From the NCBI GenBank assembly GCA_002367355.1, contig DFBQ01000133.1, positions 1-5,018 on the forward strand: 5,018 nt of DNA, written 5' to 3'. The DNA is from Deltaproteobacteria bacterium UBA3076 (GTDB lineage Bacteria; Desulfobacterota; Dissulfuribacteria; Dissulfuribacterales; UBA3076). Below, piece by piece: positions 1 through 5,018 of this stretch (its first letter is position 1; each line of letters starts with the position of its first letter). Made by a program: the position numbers and the translations under genes. The notes under the pieces were generated by a model that was not told the origin of the DNA, ran no database searches, and saw only the letters and a program-made list of their open reading frames with translations.

Positions 1-15
1 AATCCGTGGAATATT

Positions 16-226
16 AGGCATCCTTCATTTTGTAGTTTACACTTTTTCAACATAGACGGATGTCAGCCATTAGCTGTTAGCCGTTAGCTATTAGGTAAAA
101 ACTTTGTATAAAAACGGACTGTTAAGCTAAACCTAACAGCTAATAGCTAATCTCACAAGTCATATTTTTTGAGGTATATTACCCCTAAAAATGTAAACTA
201 CTTTTGGCTTGATATGAAGGATGCCT
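16..226. mobile_element. MITE-like palindromic non-coding element
   Basis: The left arm (AGGCATCCTTCAT at 16-28, then GTAGTTTACA at 32-41) is matched in reverse complement by the right arm (TGTAAACTAC at 192-201, then ATGAAGGATGCCT at 214-226). The right arm has roughly nine extra bases between its two blocks. AATAT stands just outside both ends (10-14 and 228-232), which fits a 5-bp target duplication. Because ATATT is its reverse complement, it could instead be an outward extension of the inverted repeat. There is no plausible coding sequence inside. A short element with terminal inverted repeats, a possible target duplication and no transposase is typical of a MITE mobilised in trans. A large folded intergenic RNA or DNA repeat is the alternative. 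No parent transposon can be named from this window. Confidence 0.6.
69..151. repeat. Inner hairpin of TTAGC-type repeats
   Basis: Positions 69-95 contain ATTAGCTGTTAG followed by GTTAGCTATTAGG, a short tandem pattern. Positions 132-151 (CCTAACAGCTAATAGCTAAT) are the reverse complement of a rearranged version of the same motif, so the two blocks can pair around a loop of about 36 bases. This makes a second, nested inverted repeat inside the MITE-like element and would give a cruciform or a long RNA stem-loop. Function is unknown. Confidence 0.6.
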
Positions 227-404
227 TAATATGTATCCCAAAGGTGGCGTCAAGTCGAGAACTTTGATTGGGAATTGAACCTAAACAGTCATGACAGGGC
301 ATTTCGCCACCCGCTCGCTGTGCTCGCTTGACACACAAGGACGTGAGATGGAGGCCAGGCATCAGTGAAGGCCAGGTCTAATTTGGTTTCAAGGAATCGG
401 TTTC
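227..404. other. Intergenic stretch with no recognised gene
   Basis: I see no convincing coding frame, RNA gene or strong repeat here. GGCCAGG occurs twice (353-359 and 370-376) and a TTGACA hexamer occurs at 328-333, but no matching -10 box follows at a suitable distance. Most of it is probably spacer between the MITE-like element and the toxin-antitoxin promoter. Confidence 0.4.
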
Positions 405-433
405 TTGACAGACTAATATGTAATGTATAAAAT
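405..433 (+). promoter_or_regulatory. Sigma-70-type promoter of the antitoxin operon
   Basis: A perfect TTGACA -35 box (405-410) is followed after 17 bp by TAAAAT (428-433), which matches the -10 consensus at five of six positions. It lies about 30 bp upstream of the antitoxin start and points toward it. Confidence 0.65.
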
Positions 434-441
434 AATGTATA
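421..441 (+). promoter_or_regulatory. Tandem TAATGTATA repeats, candidate antitoxin operator
   Basis: TAATGTATA occurs at 421-429 and again at 433-441, a 12-bp period that covers the -10 box and the likely transcription start. Ribbon-helix-helix antitoxins commonly repress their own operon by binding short repeated sites over the promoter. The repeats are visible in the sequence; the operator role is inferred. Confidence 0.45.
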
Positions 442-462
442 TAATGAAAAGGAGATATGGTA

Positions 463-741
463 ATGGCGCAGATGATCCGCAAGCAGGTGTATATCGAACC
501 CATGCAAGACACTGTACTCAAGAAACGCTCGCGCATGCTGGGTATTACTGAGGCAGAAGTGATACGCAGGGCTATAGATGCCCAAATTGTTTTTATGCAT
601 TCCGGAGTTCGGGATCTGGAGGCCTGGGAGCGGGAAAAGGCCTTTATCGCTGAACGGATGGCCGGTGGTCCCGTTTCAGGAGGTCGTAAATTCAGGCGGG
701 AAGACGCCTATGAAGAAAGACTTTCACGCTATGGCCGATAG
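463..741 (+). CDS. Ribbon-helix-helix (CopG/VapB-like) antitoxin
   Basis: This is a small protein of 92 residues. Its first 45 or so residues fit a ribbon-helix-helix DNA-binding fold: a basic beta strand (RKQVYIEP), then a helix rich in K/R, a turn (LGITEAEVI) and a second helix (RRAIDAQ). The remaining tail is charged and would be the segment expected to hold the toxin. In-frame ATGs stand at 457 and 463. The Shine-Dalgarno AAGGAG at 449-454 is only 2 bases from the first and 8 from the second, so 463 is chosen. The stop overlaps the start of the PIN toxin remnant by 11 bases, the usual antitoxin-first arrangement of vapBC-type operons. In such modules the antitoxin neutralises the PIN ribonuclease and represses the operon. 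The gene looks intact although its partner is truncated. Family assignment rests on the fold pattern and context; a vapB symbol would be too specific. Confidence 0.75.
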   Translation: MAQMIRKQVYIEPMQDTVLKKRSRMLGITEAEVIRRAIDAQIVFMHSGVRDLEAWEREKAFIAERMAGGPVSGGRKFRREDAYEERLSRYGR

Positions 742-937
742 GATTTTGATAGACACAAATATATTGCTGTACGCCTATGACAGGGCCGAGCCGGTAAAAC
801 AACCGAAGGCATTGGCAGTTCTGGATCGCCTTGTTACATGGCGCATCGGAGTTCTCACCCCACAGGTACTGGCCGAATTTTTTGTAAATGCCACACGCAA
901 GCTCTACCCCCGCTTTAAAGAAAAAGTACACTTTTAA
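731..937 (+). pseudogene. Truncated PIN-domain toxin (VapC-like ribonuclease)
   Basis: The frame starting at ATG 731 reads MADRILIDTNILLYAYD, the first strand of a PIN domain with its first catalytic Asp (D8). The segment VLAEFFVNATRK follows and holds the conserved Glu of the second acidic position. PIN toxins are normally 125-145 residues; this frame stops after 68. The C-terminal half, which carries the remaining acidic residues of the metal site, is missing. Similarity appears to end near position 920, and the last residues (KEKVHF) look like read-through into foreign sequence. An in-frame ATG at 710 is an alternative start with a weak GGGAAGA upstream. The gene overlaps the antitoxin by 11 bases. 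Intact VapC-type toxins cut RNA in the cytoplasm; this remnant should lack that activity. Confidence 0.75.
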
Positions 938-953
938 CAAAAAATACAAATAG

Positions 954-1465
954 ATAAGAGTGTCAACATGGAGGGGCTTTCCGATGGATAAGCTGAAACA
1001 CTGCGATAAAATCTTTCAGGAGAAAAAAGCGGCGCATCCGGCAAAAGGTCCAGGCTAAAAGCCTGCCTCGAATATATCAGAGAGGGCGATACACTCGTTG
1101 TTACTCGTTTGGACCGGCTCGCTCACTCCACCCTTTATCTATGCCAGATTGCCGATGAGCTCCAACGGAAAAACGTCAACCTTCAGGTGCTGGCTCAAAA
1201 CATCAACACCGGCGACGCAACAGGTCGTCTGTTGTTCAACATGCTGGGAGCCATTGCACAGTTTGAGACGGAAATTCGCGCAGAACGGCAGATGGATGGC
1301 ATTCAAAAAGCCAAAGAGAGGGGCGTCAGCTTCGGCCGGAAAAAGAAGTTAACACGAGAACAGAGCGATCAACTCCGGCGAAGGCGGGAACAGGGGGAAC
1401 TCATCAAAATCCTGATGAAGGACTACAATCTCTCAAAGGCCAGCGTATACCGCTATCTCGGCTAA
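954..1465 (+). pseudogene. Decayed serine recombinase (resolvase/invertase family)
   Basis: From 954 one frame reads IRVST, the catalytic-serine motif, and continues to CDKIFQEK. At the A-run 1023-1028 the similarity moves to another frame: SGASGKRSRLKACLEYIREG, then TRLDRL, GDATGRLLF and the long helix AIAQFETEIRAER. A C-terminal helix-turn-helix (LIKILMKDYNLSKASVYRYL) runs to the stop at 1463-1465. This is the standard order of a small resolvase or DNA invertase of about 185 residues. Lesions are visible: no start or N-terminal strand before RVST (TAG at 951), roughly five residues missing between RVST and CDKIF, a one-base loss in the A-run, and His at 1124-1126 where the DRLGR-type motif has its second catalytic Arg. 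It would have catalysed site-specific recombination for a transposon, plasmid or invertible segment, and is almost certainly inactive now. An internal TTG at 1109 could at most give a DNA-binding fragment. Confidence 0.8.
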
Positions 1466-1534
1466 TCTCTGAAATGCACCTTTTCGGGGCGTTGTGCCAA
1501 AAACTCCAAGATGGGTGGTACCCTGGACAGGACA

Positions 1535-2815
1535 TCAACCATGGTCCTCTTTTTTCTCCCTCCATAGGTGCTCCACGGTCTGTCGGACGATAACCTGAAC
1601 CTCCGGCTCCGTTCGGTAGGAAAGCGCGTAGACCACCTTTTCTAGAGGATCACCGAAAGCAATCTCAAGCCGAGAGGCCTTGCCTTCTTGCGGAAAAATT
1701 TGACGGACCCGGATGTGGCCGTTTTCCTGAAGGCCCGGTAGAAGGTTCTGTATCTCTTTGACGGAAAGACCCGTCGCCTTCTGTACCTCCTTGCCGTAGG
1801 GACTTACAAGGGAACCGTGGTGATGAGCGACCTCTCTGAGAAACAGGATTGCCTGTGGGGAAAGACGCCGGTTGCGCTCCAAATAGAATTCGATCTCTCC
1901 GGTTAAGACATCGGCGATACAGTCTGCCACGGCATCTATCCGCACTTCGTTGCTTTTGAAATGCTTCCGGTGCGCCCGGCTCCAAAGGAATGACGCGGTT
2001 TTTATGACGGCATGGGGGTGCGCGTCAAAAAACTTCCAGATGACCCAAGGGATTAGCCGATCCTCAGCATCTTTGAACCCAAAGTGTCCATTGATGAATT
2101 CTTCATAAGGTTCAAGGGGCAGGGGGCCGAGTTCCAAGAGAGAGGAACTTCGGTAGAAAGGCGCTGCCTCGTCGAGAAAGATATTCTGGAGAAGATGACG
2201 CATCGACCCCATGAAAGCCAAAGACACCTTGGCGGACCGGTACTGAAGGACGGAGCGCATGACTCGTTCCAGGGCCAGTTCATCATCCAGGGATTTAGAA
2301 ATCCTGCGGACGTCCTGGAACTCGTCGAAAAATACGGCGATCCGGTCGAAGGTTTTATCAAGCGCAAGAAGTCTGTTCAGGGCATCTTCCAAGAGCGTTG
2401 GCCAGTCCCGCAACCCATCGCTGATCGCTAGCGAAAGGGACATGGCCCCTCCATCGGCAGGGCTAAACGTGGCCCCAGGCCGCAGTCTATTGGCCGATCT
2501 CACCGAACGCTTACCCTTCTCAAAAAATTTCTTAGCAAGAGAATAGTTTTTCTCGGTTTCCAGATGTAGTACTCTGATAAAATCCTTGATGGACGCACAT
2601 TTCATGAGGTCGATCCAGATGTGAGCATACCGTTTTTGGGCAAAAGACGCCTCGACACGCCTCATGATCGAGGTTTTCCCATAACGCCTGGGCGACATAA
2701 TGACGACGGGCTCGCCGTTCTCCATCCTGGCAGCCCAATCCTTGATTTCCTTTTCTCGGTCACAAAATGGTTCGTCAGGCCATACGGGTCGGCCAAACAC
2801 AAAAGGGTTCTGCAT
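1535..2815 (-). CDS. Archaeal-type AAA+ ATPase (ATPase_2-like, winged helix)
   Basis: A complete protein of 426 residues. The start (CAT at 2813-2815) is supported by a GAGGAG Shine-Dalgarno (complement of 2821-2826) five bases upstream. The N terminus has the FCDREKEI motif (17-24) typical of archaeal-type ATPases. It is followed by Walker A SPRRYGKT (41-48, Ser in place of the first Gly), Walker B IAVFFDE (159-165) and a sensor-1-like strand LAFMGS (200-205). Next comes the PFYR segment that normally follows in this family, then a helical lid and a C-terminal winged-helix region (about 318-375). No membrane segment or signal peptide is evident. The family resembles STAND/ORC-like NTPases, often occurs as a solitary, patchily distributed gene, and has no firmly established role; DNA binding and mobile-element regulation have been proposed. 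The catalytic motifs look intact. It is transcribed away from uvrC and has no operon partner here. The precise function is unknown. Confidence 0.85.
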   Translation of the reverse strand: MQNPFVFGRPVWPDEPFCDREKEIKDWAARMENGEPVVIMSPRRYGKTSIMRRVEASFAQKRYAHIWIDLMKCASIKDFIRVLHLETEKNYSLAKKFFEKGKRSVRSANRLRPGATFSPADGGAMSLSLAISDGLRDWPTLLEDALNRLLALDKTFDRIAVFFDEFQDVRRISKSLDDELALERVMRSVLQYRSAKVSLAFMGSMRHLLQNIFLDEAAPFYRSSSLLELGPLPLEPYEEFINGHFGFKDAEDRLIPWVIWKFFDAHPHAVIKTASFLWSRAHRKHFKSNEVRIDAVADCIADVLTGEIEFYLERNRRLSPQAILFLREVAHHHGSLVSPYGKEVQKATGLSVKEIQNLLPGLQENGHIRVRQIFPQEGKASRLEIAFGDPLEKVVYALSYRTEPEVQVIVRQTVEHLWREKKEDHG

Positions 2816-2831
2816 AGGGACTCCTCTACCA

Positions 2832-2858
2832 ATTATAGGTTACCATTTTATAGTAACC
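2832..2858 (-). promoter_or_regulatory. ATPase promoter region with GGTTAC palindrome
   Basis: GGTTAC (2838-2843) and GTAACC (2853-2858) form a perfect 6-bp inverted repeat around 9 bases; 8 of 10 pairs match across the full 21-bp site. On the minus strand TATAAT (2837 to 2832) directly adjoins it, 16 bases upstream of the start codon, but the corresponding -35 region is weak. A palindrome touching the -10 box suits an operator, possibly bound by the ATPase's own winged-helix domain. The repeat is seen directly; autoregulation is inferred. Confidence 0.5.
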
Positions 2859-3036
2859 CTTTTCTGGTAAAAATCAATGCTGAAGGCAGGGCCTCTATTG
2901 CTTCTTTTCCCCAATGATTAACCTGGCCGGCATGAACACCAAGCTCTGAGGCTATCTCATTGGCTGTTTGGTGCCCTTTGAGAGCGGCCAAAGCAACCTT
3001 GGCTTTGAATTCTTTGCTGTAACGTTTTCTCTTCAT
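2848..3036 (-). pseudogene. Truncated IS3-family transposase OrfA
   Basis: The protein begins MKRKRYSKEFKAKVALAALK and continues with an HTH (QTANEIASELGVHAGQVNHW), the N-terminal DNA-binding domain of IS3-family OrfA. Intact OrfA proteins are about 90-100 residues and continue into a leucine-zipper-like helix. Here similarity ends near residue 53 (IEALPSA, about position 2878). The last nine residues are flanking sequence, and the stop lies inside the palindrome upstream of the ATPase. The Shine-Dalgarno AAGGGG (complement of 3043-3048) is six bases from the ATG, so the start is secure. OrfA normally binds the IS ends and is fused to OrfB by programmed frameshifting. No OrfB (DDE integrase domain) exists in the window, so this copy cannot transpose by itself. 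Confidence 0.85.
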
Positions 3037-3123
3037 TAAATTCCCCTTGAAACAGTCTGTTTTCTACCTTAACATCCTGTCTCATGTTCGGGGTCCACTA
3101 TACTTTTCGGAGTGTCCACTATA
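2878..3123 (-). mobile_element. IS3-family insertion sequence remnant
   Basis: The remnant holds the start of orfA plus its 5' leader of about 85 bases, and the IS is cut off inside orfA near 2878. The outer limit is taken as the distal GTCCACTATA copy at 3114-3123; on the minus strand it reads TATAGTGGACACTCC, resembling an IS terminal repeat. The other end, orfB and the second inverted repeat are absent. The outer limit is an estimate because the partner end needed to define the repeat is missing. Confidence 0.6.
3093..3123 (-). repeat. Direct repeat GTCCACTATA at the presumed IS end
   Basis: GTCCACTATA occurs at 3093-3102 and 3114-3123, a 21-bp period or two helical turns. Such a pair near an IS terminus could be two transposase-binding sites or traces of a nested insertion. 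The distal copy overlaps a palindromic TATAATTATA (3120-3129) that contains a -10-like TATAAT on either strand. On the plus strand this could serve uvrC, but no good -35 box lies 16-18 bp upstream. Confidence 0.45.
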
Positions 3124-3162
3124 ATTATACCACTTCAGATTTCTCCAAGAGGTAAAATAAAG

Positions 3163-5018
3163 GTGAAGCCGGTCCGTTTTGAGATTTCAAATACTACCAA
3201 CCTAACAACAATTCCCCGGGTCTCAGGTGTCTATCTCTTCAGAGACCCAAAGGATACTGTCCTGTATGTTGGAAAGGCCAGGGACCTGCGGCAGCGGCTG
3301 GCCACATATCTCAGGCCTGGTTCGTTTGTATTGCCGAAGACAGGCTTGATTATGAAGCTGGCCGGTTCATTTGAGATTATAGTCACGGCTACTGAAAAAG
3401 AGGCGCTTATATTTGAAGCCTTGCTCATAAAGGAGCACCGGCCCAAATACAATGTCGTGTTCCGGGATGACAAAGCTTATCCCTTTCTCAAACTTGACAT
3501 AAAGAAGCCGTTCCCCCGCCTGAGCGTTGTTCGGCGCAGGGCAAAAGACGGGGCACTCTATTTCGGCCCTTATCCTTCTGCAAGGGGGGTAAGAGAGACC
3601 CTGAGGTCCATTTCCTCCTTGTTTGGGCTTAGAACTTGCTCTGACAGATCCATGAGGACCAGGGTTCGTGCCTGCCTGTTACATCAGATCGGGCGCTGTT
3701 CGGCCCCGTGCGTGGGGGCTATATCAGAAAAGGATTATGCTGATCTGGTAAGGCAGGTAAAGCTATTCCTCAAGGGCAGGCCAGGTCCACTTCTCAAGAT
3801 TTTGAGATCACAGATGGAAGAGGCCTCGGAGGCACTTGAGTTCGAGAAGGCCGCGATCTTGAGAGACCGGATCTACGCCATTGAGAAAGTTGCTGAGAAA
3901 CAGTCAATAGTGGCAGACATGCACGCCAATTGGGACATTATCGGCCTCGCTCGCAGTGAAGATATCTCAACATTGGCTGTACTCAGGGTGCGGGACGGAG
4001 TAGTGCAGGGTCAGGAGATACACCATTTGAACAGTGTTATTGAGGATACAGATCAGGAAATACTATCTGTATTCATTCGTCAATTTTATCAAGAGAGTCC
4101 TGTGCCAAAGGAGATAATTCTTCCGGAAGACATAGAAGATTCAGGTCTGATTTCAGAATGGCTATTCGACATGGCCGACAGGTCGGTATTACTCAGAAGG
4201 CCTGTAAGAGGTCTAAAATGCAGACTGCTTGAGATGGCCGAAACAAATGCCGGGCAGGCCATGCTTTCCGTTGAGATGCAACACGAGGCATGGCAGGAAA
4301 AGGCCGGCATTATGATGGATGTGCTGAATCTAAAATATGCACCTGAAAAAGTTGAAGGCGTGGACATCTCAATAACAGGGGAAGAGCTTCCTATCGGAAG
4401 CCTTGTAGCCTTTTACAGGGGTCAACCGAATAAAAAAGGCTACAGACATTACAATATTAAAGGGGTCAGAGGTGCAGACGATTACGCAATGATCAGGGAG
4501 GTAATGCAAAGGAGAATCGCCAGGGGAAAGGAGAGAGGAGATCTGCCCGACCTGTTCCTGATAGATGGAGGCCGTGGGCAACTCGGACAAGCAGTTGAGG
4601 CAGCGGATTCCGCAGGCCTTTTGGGAAAATTTGATCTCCTGGCCCTTGCCAAGGAGATCAGGGATGAAGGTGAGAAGATATTCCGTCCCGGATGGTCTGA
4701 GCCCTTGATTTTGCCACGGCATCATCCAGTACTGTTATTCCTGCAACATGTGAGGGATGAGGCCCACCGGTTCGGGATTAATTTTCATCGGAAAAAACGG
4801 GATGCCAAGAGACTACGTTCACGTCTCAGTGAGATTTCAGGCGTGGGTCCAAAACGGCAACAGGCGCTTTTAAAGCACTTTGGAAGTCTGACCAGGGTGC
4901 GCCAGGCCTCCTCGGAAGAAATCAATAAGGTGCCGGGAATTTCCAAAGAGTTGGCCCGGACTATACATGAGTATTTGAGCTCATATCAAGGAACTGTAAC
5001 CGTTCACGGGGTTACAAC
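3163..5018 (+). CDS. uvrC: UvrABC excinuclease subunit C (3' end beyond window)
   Basis: UvrC makes both incisions in bacterial nucleotide excision repair after recruitment by UvrB to damaged DNA. The frame starts at GTG 3163, with AAGAGG at 3147-3152 ten bases upstream, and stays open for 618 codons to the window edge. E. coli UvrC has 610 residues, so nearly all of the protein is present. The N-terminal GIY-YIG nuclease shows GVY (22-24), YVG (35-37), R40 and the probable catalytic E85. C159, C171, C179 and C183 reproduce the spacing of the E. coli Fe-S cysteines. A UVR motif that contacts UvrB lies around 207-241 (EALEFEKAAILRDRI). The RNase H-like domain carries D401 (VDIS), D440 (DDY), D468 (IDGG) and H535 (DEAHRF). 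Tandem helix-hairpin-helix motifs (ISGVGPKR near 558, VPGIS near 590) follow. No lesion is seen. It appears to be a single gene with an IS remnant directly upstream. Confidence 0.96.
   Translation, partial: MKPVRFEISNTTNLTTIPRVSGVYLFRDPKDTVLYVGKARDLRQRLATYLRPGSFVLPKTGLIMKLAGSFEIIVTATEKEALIFEALLIKEHRPKYNVVFRDDKAYPFLKLDIKKPFPRLSVVRRRAKDGALYFGPYPSARGVRETLRSISSLFGLRTCSDRSMRTRVRACLLHQIGRCSAPCVGAISEKDYADLVRQVKLFLKGRPGPLLKILRSQMEEASEALEFEKAAILRDRIYAIEKVAEKQSIVADMHANWDIIGLARSEDISTLAVLRVRDGVVQGQEIHHLNSVIEDTDQEILSVFIRQFYQESPVPKEIILPEDIEDSGLISEWLFDMADRSVLLRRPVRGLKCRLLEMAETNAGQAMLSVEMQHEAWQEKAGIMMDVLNLKYAPEKVEGVDISITGEELPIGSLVAFYRGQPNKKGYRHYNIKGVRGADDYAMIREVMQRRIARGKERGDLPDLFLIDGGRGQLGQAVEAADSAGLLGKFDLLALAKEIRDEGEKIFRPGWSEPLILPRHHPVLLFLQHVRDEAHRFGINFHRKKRDAKRLRSRLSEISGVGPKRQQALLKHFGSLTRVRQASSEEINKVPGISKELARTIHEYLSSYQGTVTVHGVT
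4995..5016. repeat. Perfect 7-bp inverted repeat at uvrC 3' end
   Basis: TGTAACC (4995-5001) and GGTTACA (5010-5016) are perfect reverse complements around an 8-base loop, GTTCACGG. It lies in the last visible codons of uvrC, after the final helix-hairpin-helix motif, where the protein should be near its end. It may be the start of an intergenic repeat or terminator structure into which the reading frame extends; the window ends too soon to decide. No T-run is visible. Confidence 0.5.

Noticed and set aside
69..151. CRISPR array
   Set aside because: The repeats are very short, overlapping and inverted, with no regular unique spacers and no cas genes nearby.
328..356. Second TTGACA as an upstream promoter
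   Set aside because: No -10-like hexamer occurs 15-19 bases downstream; the region is GC-rich there.
289..600. Minus-strand open frame of 103 codons
   Set aside because: It overlaps the promoter and first half of the well-supported antitoxin gene, its product resembles no family I recognise, and it lacks a clear ribosome binding site.
578..730. Upstream extension of the toxin frame to an ATG at 578
   Set aside because: It runs through the antitoxin coding sequence in another frame and adds non-PIN residues; the PIN fold starts directly after ATG 731.
1510..1530. GGGT-GGT-ACCC hairpin as terminator of the ATPase gene
   Set aside because: The stem is only four pairs and no T-run follows on the minus strand, so it does not meet the usual intrinsic terminator pattern.
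2084..2546. Plus-strand open frames of about 95-115 codons
   Set aside because: They lie entirely inside the ATPase gene on the opposite strand and have no family-like motifs.
4089..4725. Minus-strand open frames inside uvrC
   Set aside because: They are antisense to conserved catalytic and RNase H-like regions of uvrC and show no independent coding evidence.

Overview
The window reads as a bacterial chromosomal segment in which a core DNA-repair gene (uvrC, right-hand 1.86 kb) adjoins about 3.1 kb of accessory DNA made largely of mobile or decaying pieces. Base composition is moderate. The pairing of an archaeal-type AAA+ ATPase with a CopG/PIN toxin-antitoxin remnant and IS3 debris recalls Desulfobacterota-like or other anaerobic lineages. 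That placement is an impression only; no marker in the window fixes the taxonomy.

Layout, left to right. (1) Positions 16-226 form a non-coding, palindromic, MITE-like element with imperfect terminal inverted repeats and a second hairpin built on TTAGC-type repeats. Both ends carry AATAT. (2) Positions 227-404 show nothing recognisable. A good sigma-70-type promoter (405-433) and tandem TAATGTATA repeats then lead into a ribbon-helix-helix antitoxin gene (463-741). It overlaps a PIN-domain toxin gene (vapC-like) that keeps only its N-terminal half (731-937). (3) Positions 954-1465 are a decayed serine recombinase (resolvase/invertase) gene with a damaged N terminus, a frameshift at an A-run and a substituted active-site arginine. 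(4) On the minus strand, 1535-2815 encodes an intact 426-residue archaeal-type AAA+ ATPase. Its promoter region contains a GGTTAC-N9-GTAACC palindrome. (5) Immediately upstream of it lies the truncated first ORF of an IS3-family insertion sequence (minus strand, about 2848-3036), with a probable IS end at 3093-3123. (6) uvrC starts with GTG at 3163 and remains open to the window edge after 618 codons.

The genes do not form one pathway. uvrC is the housekeeping anchor, and the region upstream looks like an insertion hotspot. The antitoxin, the ATPase and uvrC look intact; the toxin, the recombinase and the IS3 orfA look dead. I found no convincing new multi-gene system. The most interesting items are the MITE-like element, the antitoxin left with half a toxin, and the solitary ATPase whose operator-like palindrome lies next to an IS breakpoint.
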